This document shows positions 52,198 through 59,827 of a stretch of DNA of 61,500 bases, piece after piece (the first letter of the stretch is position 1; every line of letters starts with the position of its first letter). A program made the translations under genes and the position numbers. The notes under the pieces are model-generated. The model saw only the letters and a program-made list of their open reading frames with translations. It had not been told where the DNA came from and searched no databases. Source of the stretch: Chitinophaga pinensis (GTDB lineage Bacteria > Bacteroidota > Bacteroidia > Flavobacteriales_D > Crocinitomicaceae); the NCBI GenBank assembly GCA_945902745.1, contig CAMDNE010000017.1:1-61500 (forward strand). The letters run 5' to 3'.

Positions 52198-53772
52198 TCA
52201 AAATGGTGTTTCTATTCCTAATTCTTTACAAAAACTTTCAATGGTAGAATTTGTCGTTTTCTCCAATTCAGCCAATTCACGTAACTCAATTGTTATGGAG
52301 GCTAAATCAACTGCATCTTCTTCTTCAAACGTGTCTACATAACGAGGAATATTGAGGTTGTAATCATTTTCAGCTATTTCAGTCAAAGGAGCTAAATGGC
52401 TGTATTTTTCTTCTGAGTTTCGATTTTCGTAGGTTGTAATAATTTTAGAAATGTCTTCTAAACGCAGCATGTTTTGCGTTTTTACCTTTTCAAAATGTTG
52501 GCTGGCATCTATAAACAATACACTTCGACTGCGTTCAGCGTCCTTATTTCTGTCTTTTTTCAAGACCAAAATACACGTTGGGATACTTGTTCCGTAGAAG
52601 ATATTAGCAGGTAAACCAATCACTGCATCCAGATAATTTTTATCTTTTATCAAGTATTTACGTATGTGTCCTTCGGCTCCTCCTCTAAATAAAACACCGT
52701 GCGGCAATACAATTGCCATTGTTCCATTATCCGCTAATTGGTGCACCATGTGTTGCACAAATGCGAAATCTGCTTTGCTACTTGGTGCTAATTTACCATA
52801 AGCAGAAAAACGGTCATCACTCATAAATAAAGGGCTAGCGCTCCATTGTGCAGAAAACGGAGGGTTTGCAACAATTGCTTCAAAACGTTGGTCAATGTGT
52901 TGTGGTCGTTCTAAGGTGTCTTCATTTTTAATATCAAAGCGTTTGTAATGTACATCGTGCATAATCATGTTCATTCGGCACAAGTTATACGTTGTAGGAT
53001 TCTTTTCTTGTCCGTAAAACGCACTTACATCTTTCACTTCTTTTGCAACGCGCAAGAGCAAAGAACCAGAACCACATGTTGGATCGTACACACTTTTCAG
53101 TTGGTCTTTTCCAACGGTTACCAATTGAGCCAAGACACTGCTTACTTGCTGTGGCGTGTAAAACTCGCCTGCTTTCTTCCCTGCTCCACTGGCAAATTGT
53201 CCAATTAAATATTCATAGGAATCACCAAGAACATCGCTTTCTGTATTTTCAATATCGAAATCAATTTCATCTAAATGAACCAATACTTTTACAATCAATT
53301 CATTTTTATCTGTTTCAGATTTCCCTAATTTATGGCTTGTTAAATCTAAATCCGCAAACAAGTTCCCGAAATCTTCTTCGCTTTCAGAACCCATTGTACT
53401 TTGCTCAATGTTGGTTAACACTTTCGCTAAATCACCAAGAATGAAGTTGTTTTTTCCACCTGCATTCCCGCGATGTGCTAATTCAGAGAACAATTCAGAT
53501 GGTTTCAAGAAGAATCCTAATTTATCCAAAGCAGCATCTTTCACTGCTTCCATATATTCTGCTTCTTGCTTGTGCCCTTCTAATTCTTTAAAGGTTAAAC
53601 CGTCTGGTTTTAGAATTTCGTTGGCATACAAATCCATTTTCGTACTGAGGTACTTATAGAAAATAAATCCCAATATGTAATCTCTAAAATCATCTGCATC
53701 CATGTTGGAACGAAGAGTATTTGCGATGTTCCAAAGTTGTTGTTCGAGTTTAGCTTTTTGTTCTGTGGCCAT
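52198..53772 (-). CDS. hsdM: Type I restriction-modification methylase subunit
   Basis: 524 residues. N-terminal HsdM_N domain (LEQQLWNIANTLRSNMDADD). The SAM-binding motif I is DPTCGSGSLLLRVAKE (about residue 231) and the catalytic motif IV is NPPF in EAIVANPPFSAQW (about 303). The start of the C-terminal part has GVLFRGGAEGHIRKYLIKD. It methylates adenine N6 at the HsdS-selected target. The stop overlaps the alternative hsdS start. The complex needs HsdS and, for cleavage, HsdR. Confidence 0.96.
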   Translation of the reverse strand: MATEQKAKLEQQLWNIANTLRSNMDADDFRDYILGFIFYKYLSTKMDLYANEILKPDGLTFKELEGHKQEAEYMEAVKDAALDKLGFFLKPSELFSELAHRGNAGGKNNFILGDLAKVLTNIEQSTMGSESEEDFGNLFADLDLTSHKLGKSETDKNELIVKVLVHLDEIDFDIENTESDVLGDSYEYLIGQFASGAGKKAGEFYTPQQVSSVLAQLVTVGKDQLKSVYDPTCGSGSLLLRVAKEVKDVSAFYGQEKNPTTYNLCRMNMIMHDVHYKRFDIKNEDTLERPQHIDQRFEAIVANPPFSAQWSASPLFMSDDRFSAYGKLAPSSKADFAFVQHMVHQLADNGTMAIVLPHGVLFRGGAEGHIRKYLIKDKNYLDAVIGLPANIFYGTSIPTCILVLKKDRNKDAERSRSVLFIDASQHFEKVKTQNMLRLEDISKIITTYENRNSEEKYSHLAPLTEIAENDYNLNIPRYVDTFEEEDAVDLASITIELRELAELEKTTNSTIESFCKELGIETPF

Positions 53773-53810
53773 TGAAAAGTTGAAATAGTTACTGTAAATA
53801 GTTTAAGTCT

Positions 53811-53838
53811 CCCAAGATAAGTATTTCTTGGGGTTTTG
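53811..53838. terminator. Hairpin before hsdM
   Basis: CCCAAGA / TCTTGGG arms with an 8-9 base loop, with TTTTG on the plus-strand side. It lies in the 124-base gap between the YwqK-like gene and hsdM and may reduce read-through or shape the mRNA. Confidence 0.45.
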
Positions 53839-53896
53839 ATGGATTTGTAGCAGAATTTATTAAATGTTAAATAATTCAAGAATATAAAATATCGAT

Positions 53897-56116
53897 CTAT
53901 TTTTTTGGAATTCCTTCTTTATATTTTGTTTTATCAACAACACTGCCATCAACCGTTTCTATTGTAAATCCATGACGCAAACCATTTTTTATTTTGATTG
54001 AATAAGAATTTTTTTCAAGATTTATTACCAAAGTTCCATTAAATGGTGTTTTATCAGCATTTACAAATGATTCACCCATCTCGGCATCTATTGAATAATT
54101 TACTATTTGAATAACATTTTGGTCTTTAAAAAGAGTTTCCCAAGCTCCATGATATTTGTTATTTAAATAATCCCCCTTAATAATCATTAGAGGAGAATTA
54201 ATGTAATACAATCCATTTTTATTGAATAATTCAGACAACTCTATGGTGTTTAATGCATTTGTTTGTTCATTAAAATATGTCAAAAATTTAGAATCATCCA
54301 TGCTCACTTCATCGGATATGGAAAATTGTATTGTTCTAATAACATTTTCAGCTTTCAATTCGTGTTCATATTGTGCGACTTGATTAACCTTACCAACAAG
54401 GAATATTGATTCATTATTGAAATTATTAGCATATAAATGAATTTCTATCCTTTCGTCATTTTTATAAACATTTTTAGTGCCTAAATCACCATTTTCTTCA
54501 TAAAATTGATTTGCACCATTTAATTCACCATTTTTAAAAAAATTAGTGACGTATAATTTGTCATTAACATATCCTTTCCATTCACCTTCTTTTTCTCCAT
54601 TTAGATAATTCCCTTTATAAATCAAAGGATATTCGGCGGACTCCCAATATATGCCCCATAGTGTTTCTAACCAAAACCCAGTTTTTAAATCATTTTTATA
54701 TGCCCCTTTTCTAATTGTATTTTTGAAATCATCATAAGAATAAGGCCCATTCAATGTATCAAAATAATAAGTGCTGTTTTCTTTTACAGGAAAAAAAATA
54801 GATCCATTTTCATCATTATCTAATATTGTGACTTTTTTATAATAAACACTTTCTAAACCATGTTTCTTCCCTTGTTTATAATTCGTTTCACAAATAATCT
54901 TGCCAGCATTTTCTCCAATTGTAATATACTCAGTAAATAAGCCCTCAAGTTCATCATTTTTAAATGAACCTTCGCTAGAAAGTTTCTTATTTTCAAACTT
55001 TTTCCAATTACCTGTCCTAATGCCTCGATCAAAAAATTCTATTTTCATAGTGTCTTTTGTATCATATGATCGTAAAATAATTCTACCATCCAACTCCCCA
55101 TTTAATAATTTTCCATCTAGTATACGTTTTGGATTAGCGTCATCATCAAATAAAACATATTCAACTAATCCATTTTTAATGCCATTAATATATGTCTCTT
55201 TAATTATTTGTATACCTTTTTCATCATATTCAAATGCAACACCATTTTTTTTTCCTTTTAAATAGGCAACTGTACTTTTTGTTTTACCGTTGGCATAATA
55301 GTTTTTTTCCAGACCATTTTCCAGACCATTTTGAAAATTTATTTCTCTTATAAGCACTCCGTCTTCAAATTCTCTCAGGATGCCATTAAGCTCATCGTTT
55401 GCATAAAAACGCTCCAAAAAAATCAATCCGCTCTCTTCGAAATCGGTGGCTTTACCTTCCAACTTACCCTTACTCCAATGAGAAACGGTCTTTTTTGCAC
55501 CGCCAGGATAGAAACTTATAAATTCTCCATGTAATTCGCCATCTTTTAAATCATACTCACTTATAACCTGAAAATCATCATTATATTCATATTTTCTGCC
55601 ATTATCAGGGTCATAAATTGTCCCTTTTTTTGTAACAATTATTGTGTAGGCTGTAGATGCCGATTCATAGTAATCATCATTTTCTATTTTGGAATATGAA
55701 ATATTCAAAGTGTATTTGTCATTTGAATATTCTGCATCAACAATATTATTCGAAATGTCAGTATTAATTAGCTTAAATCCTGCTGATGCTATCGATGTCT
55801 CAATTTGAGTAAATATTTTTTTACTGAATACCTGGAACCAAATTTTACTTGGAAGGCCTTCGTAAGTATAAAGTGTTAGCCACCCTTTGGCTTTATCATT
55901 GTATGGTTCTAACCCAAATGACCAGCTAACTTCGTTATAAGTCTCTGAATTACCAGCTTTTGAATTATAATATTCCCATCCTTTTGCACCAATTAAAACA
56001 TTTACTTCATTCCAGTTTTTCTTATTACATAGTAATATAAATTCATTTAGACTAAGTTTTTGGCCAATTAAAAATTGTGGCACGCTTAATAAAATAAGGA
56101 TTATAATTCTTTTCAT
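53897..56116 (-). CDS. Exported MORN-like/YwqK-repeat protein
   Basis: 739 residues from the ATG at 56116, which starts a signal peptide (MKRIIILILLSVPQFLIGQ). The same frame continues upstream to 56206, but that part belongs to a MazG remnant. Residues from about 200 on are YwqK/MORN-variant repeats: GELHGEFISFYPGG, GKLEGKATDFEESG, NGLENGLEKNYYANGKTKST, KGKKNGVAFEYDEKG, GKKHGLESVYYKK and others, at least twelve. YwqK repeats occur in antitoxin-like and secreted proteins, but function is poorly known. It splits the MazG gene from hsdM, so it seems to be inserted in the defence train. Confidence 0.8.
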   Translation of the reverse strand: MKRIIILILLSVPQFLIGQKLSLNEFILLCNKKNWNEVNVLIGAKGWEYYNSKAGNSETYNEVSWSFGLEPYNDKAKGWLTLYTYEGLPSKIWFQVFSKKIFTQIETSIASAGFKLINTDISNNIVDAEYSNDKYTLNISYSKIENDDYYESASTAYTIIVTKKGTIYDPDNGRKYEYNDDFQVISEYDLKDGELHGEFISFYPGGAKKTVSHWSKGKLEGKATDFEESGLIFLERFYANDELNGILREFEDGVLIREINFQNGLENGLEKNYYANGKTKSTVAYLKGKKNGVAFEYDEKGIQIIKETYINGIKNGLVEYVLFDDDANPKRILDGKLLNGELDGRIILRSYDTKDTMKIEFFDRGIRTGNWKKFENKKLSSEGSFKNDELEGLFTEYITIGENAGKIICETNYKQGKKHGLESVYYKKVTILDNDENGSIFFPVKENSTYYFDTLNGPYSYDDFKNTIRKGAYKNDLKTGFWLETLWGIYWESAEYPLIYKGNYLNGEKEGEWKGYVNDKLYVTNFFKNGELNGANQFYEENGDLGTKNVYKNDERIEIHLYANNFNNESIFLVGKVNQVAQYEHELKAENVIRTIQFSISDEVSMDDSKFLTYFNEQTNALNTIELSELFNKNGLYYINSPLMIIKGDYLNNKYHGAWETLFKDQNVIQIVNYSIDAEMGESFVNADKTPFNGTLVINLEKNSYSIKIKNGLRHGFTIETVDGSVVDKTKYKEGIPKK

Positions 56117-56119
56117 AAT

Positions 56120-56206
56120 AAAAATTTTAGTGTTATGAAATTGTTTCCATTTACGTTCATCACGGAAATCTACTAAAGCTTTTGTTTTATCACGGATTTC
56201 AGACAT
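56120..56206 (-). pseudogene. N-terminal remnant of a MazG-like nucleotide pyrophosphohydrolase
   Basis: Codons from 56206 read MSEIRDKTKALVDFRDER and KWKQFHNTK, the characteristic start of small MazG-like pyrophosphatases (xLxxFRDERDWxQFHxPK). The rest of the gene (the EExxE helix pair) is missing; the frame runs straight into the signal-peptide protein. The intact family hydrolyses (d)NTPs and is often placed next to WYL regulators and restriction genes. Confidence 0.75.
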
Positions 56207-56313
56207 GGTTGTTGAATTTCATGACTAAAGATAAGAAAATAATAGAAGTAGAAAACCTTCTCGTATGGCAGGAGTAGAATTTGAAACGACCATTTTTTTT
56301 CAATTATTTGATT

Positions 56314-57156
56314 TTAAATCTCCACCATTCCTCTCAAAAATCGCTCTACTGGAGCCAAATCATTTACTTCAATATTTAATTCATATACATCTTTTTTAGC
56401 ATTGAATTTGAAGTGAGGCGTTGTCATAGGAAAATCGTTCTTGAGAAGCAAATACTGTTTTAGTGGAAGTTCTAAATAAACTGGATGTTTATCCCCAGAA
56501 AAAGCGAAACCAAATGCGTCTAAAATTTGCTGTTCGTATTCACTTTCAAAATGGCATTTTTGATAGTTAAATTCAACAGAAGCAATCCGATCGATATTGT
56601 ACGTTTTATTTTTAAACGATGCAGGTTCAAAAGCCATCACCGTGCAATAGTTATCCGTAAAACCAAAAGGTTCAACTACCCTATCGGAAATTGTTTCAGA
56701 ATTGATCGATTGGTATTTTTTCAAAATAACCTGTTCCATGCTTGCAATTGCATTAGAGAGCCTTTCAACAATTTTACCATTCTTGGCATTGATTAAATGA
56801 CCAGCAACAATTGTCGCATCCGACGAAAGATAAATCTTACTTAAGACAGCATCCTTCAACTTACTTTTCCGTCCGTTTGTCAAAACCAATTGTTTCAAAT
56901 AATCTGCTTCTTCAGGAGTGAATCGAATACCATTACTGCGGTCATTGACGATAAAAAAGCGGTTTATTTTATCACGTTGTACATCAAATCCACATTCTTT
57001 CACAAGATCCAAATAACGGTAAACTGTTCTTTCTGTGGTATCCAGTAAAGAGGCCAACTGAACGACCGTTTTTGAAGGTTCTTGCTCCAAAAAGGAAATG
57101 AATTGCAGGACACGAAGTATTTTATGCTGATTCAACATTTGCTTTATTTTCTGCAA
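56314..57156 (-). CDS. WYL-domain transcriptional regulator
   Basis: 280 residues. The N-terminal winged helix-turn-helix is at about 8-60 (SKTVVQLASLLDTTERTVYR, then YLDLVKECGFDVQRD). A linker with LSNAIASMEQVILKKYQSIN precedes a WYL-like ligand domain (VVEPFGFTDNYCTVMAFEPA, with aromatics around 165-185) and a WCX-like C-terminus. WYL repressors or activators of this shape control BREX, CBASS and related defence operons, sensing nucleic acids or nucleotides. First gene of the minus-strand train, with two palindromes upstream. Confidence 0.88.
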   Translation of the reverse strand: MQKIKQMLNQHKILRVLQFISFLEQEPSKTVVQLASLLDTTERTVYRYLDLVKECGFDVQRDKINRFFIVNDRSNGIRFTPEEADYLKQLVLTNGRKSKLKDAVLSKIYLSSDATIVAGHLINAKNGKIVERLSNAIASMEQVILKKYQSINSETISDRVVEPFGFTDNYCTVMAFEPASFKNKTYNIDRIASVEFNYQKCHFESEYEQQILDAFGFAFSGDKHPVYLELPLKQYLLLKNDFPMTTPHFKFNAKKDVYELNIEVNDLAPVERFLRGMVEI

Positions 57157-57188
57157 ATAATGCTATTTAGACGCACAACCGCAAACTT

Positions 57189-57205
57189 TTGACCTAAGTT
57201 GTCAA
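57189..57205. promoter_or_regulatory. Candidate WYL operator 1 (TTGACC-N5-TGTCAA)
   Basis: TTGACCTAAGTTGTCAA, with inverted TTGAC/GTCAA half-sites six to seven bases apart. It lies 33-49 bases before the WYL start codon, within its likely promoter. Confidence 0.6.
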
Positions 57206-57230
57206 ACTATTTTTATGCACGCTTTCACTT

Positions 57231-57247
57231 TTGACCTTAATTGTCAA
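57231..57247. promoter_or_regulatory. Candidate WYL operator 2
   Basis: TTGACCTTAATTGTCAA. It differs from operator 1 at two central bases and shares the flank ACTT. The offset is 42 bases, four helical turns, so two dimers would sit on the same DNA face. It faces the small plus-strand gene at 57287 too. Confidence 0.6.
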
Positions 57248-57257
57248 TAATGACGGG

Positions 57258-57415
57258 CACCTTTGATGAAAATTAAAAATAGAATTATGAAAGAAAATAT
57301 AGCAATTATCAGATTTTTATTAGCCTTAGTAGCAGTTGGGTTCAGCACATACATTATTTGTACAATGTAACTTAAACGATCACCTTTGATGAAAATTAAA
57401 AATAGAATTATGAAA
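57258..57415 (+). repeat. Two 35-base direct repeats leading into two small genes
   Basis: Bases 57258-57292 and 57381-57415 are the same, running from CACCTTTGATG to ATTATGAAA. Each copy ends at an ATG (57287 and 57410). CACCTTTG resembles a -7 box. The leader of one gene was therefore copied in front of the other, 123 bases apart. Confidence 0.85.
57287..57370 (+). CDS. 27-residue hydrophobic peptide
   Basis: The ATG at 57287, after the first 35-base repeat, encodes MKENIAIIRFLLALVAVGFS and a short TYIICTM end, then TAA. It is one membrane helix, of the size of small toxic or regulatory peptides. The frame is short; the shared leader with the next gene is the main support. Confidence 0.4.
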   Translation: MKENIAIIRFLLALVAVGFSTYIICTM

Positions 57416-57751
57416 AAAATATTATTTTTTACAACAATATTAATTGTTTTGACAAGTTGTGCAAAAGACGTTACCCATAAATACGCTTATGAAGTAACAG
57501 GAACTGCAAATAATTACGATTTGACTATAGAGGCTGCTCCCAGTGGCACGGCACAATATACCAATATTGGTTCTGGATGGCAATATACTTGGACACAAGT
57601 AAATGACAACCCACGATTTCTTTATATATCGGCACAAAACCAAAATGGTTCAGGAACCGTTATTGTTAAAATAATCAAAGATGGAACGGTCATAGCAACT
57701 AACACCTCTTCTGGTGCTTATGTAATAGCAACAGTTAGTGGGACTTACTAA
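57410..57751 (+). CDS. Small lipoprotein, unknown
   Basis: 113 residues from the ATG at 57410; the two earlier starts lie in the duplicated leader. Lipobox VLTSC (Cys about 16). The mature part is a single beta-rich domain (KYAYEVTGTANNYDLTIEAA ... TIGSG-like NIGSGWQYTWTQVNDN ... GSGTVIVKIIKDGTVIATN), like small exported beta-sandwich proteins of Bacteroidota. It is divergent from the WYL regulator and may share its operators. Function unknown. Confidence 0.7.
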   Translation: MKKILFFTTILIVLTSCAKDVTHKYAYEVTGTANNYDLTIEAAPSGTAQYTNIGSGWQYTWTQVNDNPRFLYISAQNQNGSGTVIVKIIKDGTVIATNTSSGAYVIATVSGTY

Positions 57752-57814
57752 GAAACATTATTGCGTGCATTTCAACATTCTAATTCCTTTTTTGTGGGAA
57801 TCACTCTAAGAAAT

Positions 57815-58021
57815 TTAATCTAAATCAGATTCCTTTTTAAGTTTAGGAGCCAAGAATGAACGATAATCTTCGTTAATTGCCTTTACGCCTTTGTATAAAA
57901 CGTATGCAACAACTAGACCACCGACAACATGCCAAGTTTTCAGTTTGAATGGAACGTTAGGTCTTCCAACTGTATTTAATGGAGCACCGAAAAGATCGTT
58001 TATAGTGTTGTAGTTTAACAT
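57815..58021 (-). CDS. Small single-helix membrane protein
   Basis: 68 residues with one membrane helix (WHVVGGLVVAYVLYKGVKAI), a short N-terminus and a charged C-terminus (FLAPKLKKESDLD). It resembles small phage or element-encoded hypothetical proteins by place and size, but no family is recognised. It is 11 bases after the zinc-finger-like gene on the same strand and probably shares its transcript. Confidence 0.6.
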   Translation of the reverse strand: MLNYNTINDLFGAPLNTVGRPNVPFKLKTWHVVGGLVVAYVLYKGVKAINEDYRSFLAPKLKKESDLD

Positions 58022-58032
58022 TGTAAATTGAT

Positions 58033-58509
58033 TTATATGATTTTTTTAATTAATACTTCTGAAAATTCGACTCTGTAAAGTCTGTAACTTCCAATTTGGA
58101 TAAAATGGCAATTAAGTTGCGGATCAATATTGAAAAGTTCACCTTTTCCATTGTTAGAAAAGAAATCGAATCCAATGGAAGATAAATAATCCATATTAAA
58201 TTTTGAGCCATTGGCTTTCAAATGAAATTGATCTAAAATCTTAAGGTTTTTTTCTTCATTATTAATTTGTTCAATAATTTCGTTCAAAACTTCCTCTGTT
58301 TCGATTAGACTTTGTTGCTCTTCTAATTTGGCTAATCTTTTCTTTTCGTTGCTATATTCATCTGCACATTCAGGGCAACAATGTTTCTCTCTTCTGTCAT
58401 TGGCCATAAATTCTACTCCATCATTAAGACAAACACGGTAGCGATCGGATTCTTTGTCCATCCGGTATAGCCTTTCAATTTTTGCTTTTAATAAATTTTT
58501 TGCTTTCAT
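58033..58509 (-). CDS. Hypothetical protein with a Cys-rich (zinc-ribbon-like) motif
   Basis: 158 residues. An early Cys (RVCLNDG) and HCCPECADEY supply the pattern C...CCxxC of a short zinc ribbon at about residues 27-50. A coiled coil follows (NEKKRLAKLEEQQSLIETEE), then a beta-rich end. It is divergent from the MerR-like gene. Its ATG is 5 bases after a perfect -7 box (58514-58521), so the mRNA may lack a leader. The function is unknown; it is probably cargo of the recombinase element. Confidence 0.65.
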   Translation of the reverse strand: MKAKNLLKAKIERLYRMDKESDRYRVCLNDGVEFMANDRREKHCCPECADEYSNEKKRLAKLEEQQSLIETEEVLNEIIEQINNEEKNLKILDQFHLKANGSKFNMDYLSSIGFDFFSNNGKGELFNIDPQLNCHFIQIGSYRLYRVEFSEVLIKKII

Positions 58510-58513
58510 TCGA

Positions 58514-58521
58514 CAAACATA
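58514..58521 (-). promoter_or_regulatory. -7 box TATGTTTG abutting an ATG
   Basis: Perfect TAnnTTTG on the minus strand. The first base of the ATG at 58509 follows after four bases. Back-to-back with the promoter at 58535-58542. Confidence 0.5.
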
Positions 58522-58534
58522 CGAAATTAAAATG

Positions 58535-58542
58535 TATATTTG
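58535..58542 (+). promoter_or_regulatory. -7 box TATATTTG of the MerR-like gene
   Basis: Perfect TAnnTTTG, 22 bases before the ATG at 58565. Confidence 0.6.
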
Positions 58543-58564
58543 TGCGATGTTTAAATAAAAATAT

Positions 58565-59512
58565 ATGACTAATGATAATATTCAAGAATTAGAACAGACA
58601 ATTAATAATCATGGAATTACACTCCAAGCCATTGAAAAAGTCTATCCTAAACTCTATGAACCAATAATGAATTTATCTATTACAGGTGTTCCAGCAAGGA
58701 CTTATTTCTATTGGAAAAAATCTGGTTTGATTGAAAGTTTTGGAGCAGACGAATCTAAAAAAGGTTGGATTAAAATAAACCTTATTGAATACTTATGGAT
58801 TAAGATCATTGTAATTCTGCGAGATTATGGTGTTCCTTTTGAGAAAATTAAGGAAACCAAAGAAAAACTGTTTTCAAATTACATGGACATCCTCATTACT
58901 GAGAAAGACGACTATATTGAGTTTCTGCGTGAGAGTAAGTTCAGTGAAGAGAAAATCCGCGAAATTATTCGGGTTATAGATTTGGTTAAGGAAGAAGTTA
59001 ATAGTTCTCCAGAAGAATTCGAGATTTATCAAACCCTTATTGGAAATCTAGTTATGGGATTGCTTCTTAAAAATGATAAAGGATATATTACATTATCTAA
59101 AGGAGAAGATGAATATGACGTAGGCTATTTTTCAATTAAAACGATGGCCGAATTCGAATCGTTTGTTGAACCTTATTTTGAAAAGCCATGCTTGTTCATT
59201 CCAATAAGAAGTATTATCGAAGAATTTCTTGATGATGATAAAACGGAAAAAACTGCCGTGTCAATAAATCTTCTTGACCTAAAAGAGATGAAGGTAATAG
59301 AGGCAATTCGCAAAAGAGATTTCAAGGAGATAACCATTAAATTGGAAAGTAAGAAGGAAACAATCATAATTGAAATTGAAAAGGATGGGAATATTTTAGA
59401 TCAAAAAGCAAAGGTAGTTAAACGGATTTTGGGCTTAAACGAATATTCTGAAGTGACAATTAAATTCCGTAATGACAAGAATCTATATTTTAAAAACAAA
59501 ACAAGGATTTAA
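58565..59512 (+). CDS. MerR-type helix-turn-helix protein of a mobile element
   Basis: 315 residues. Residues about 38-105 match a MerR winged helix: SITGVPARTYFYWKKSGLIE, then GWIKINLIEYLWIKIIVILR and DYGVPFEKIKETKEKLF. The rest (about 105-315) is helical, then alpha/beta, unlike classical effector domains. It is followed on the same strand by a small ORF and the serine recombinase. MerR-like or excisionase-like proteins at this place often control excision or the recombinase gene. A clear promoter is at 58535-58542. Confidence 0.75.
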   Translation: MTNDNIQELEQTINNHGITLQAIEKVYPKLYEPIMNLSITGVPARTYFYWKKSGLIESFGADESKKGWIKINLIEYLWIKIIVILRDYGVPFEKIKETKEKLFSNYMDILITEKDDYIEFLRESKFSEEKIREIIRVIDLVKEEVNSSPEEFEIYQTLIGNLVMGLLLKNDKGYITLSKGEDEYDVGYFSIKTMAEFESFVEPYFEKPCLFIPIRSIIEEFLDDDKTEKTAVSINLLDLKEMKVIEAIRKRDFKEITIKLESKKETIIIEIEKDGNILDQKAKVVKRILGLNEYSEVTIKFRNDKNLYFKNKTRI

Positions 59513-59587
59513 GACCCGATATTCGGCTCTAAAGTAAACACAAATTAAAACCCAAAGAAATGGCTTTTAGTTGCATTTAGCAACTCA

Positions 59588-59827
59588 ATGTTAACACTAA
59601 AACAATGTAAAGAAATACTATCCAAAGAAGCAGATGGATTGACAGATAATGAAATTTTGGAAATGAGAGATTGGCTTTCGGTGTTTGCCGAACTAATCAT
59701 AGAATCGACTGATTTCTCAGAACTACCAGTGAAAAAAATTAGAAAAAAGAAAACCAATGAACGAAAGAGCGATTATTTACACAAGGGTGTCAACGGACGA
59801 GCAGAACAACGGATACAGTCCAAGTGA
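59588..59827 (+). CDS. Small recombinase-associated protein
   Basis: 79 residues. A short helical domain (LTLKQCKEILSKEADGLTDN, then EILEMRDWLSVFAELIIEST) and a basic tail (KKIRKKKTNERKS). It overlaps the recombinase start by 71 bases in another frame, so the two are translated together. Such small proteins are common just before large serine recombinases in Bacteroidota elements; a helper role is inferred. Confidence 0.65.
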   Translation: MLTLKQCKEILSKEADGLTDNEILEMRDWLSVFAELIIESTDFSELPVKKIRKKKTNERKSDYLHKGVNGRAEQRIQSK

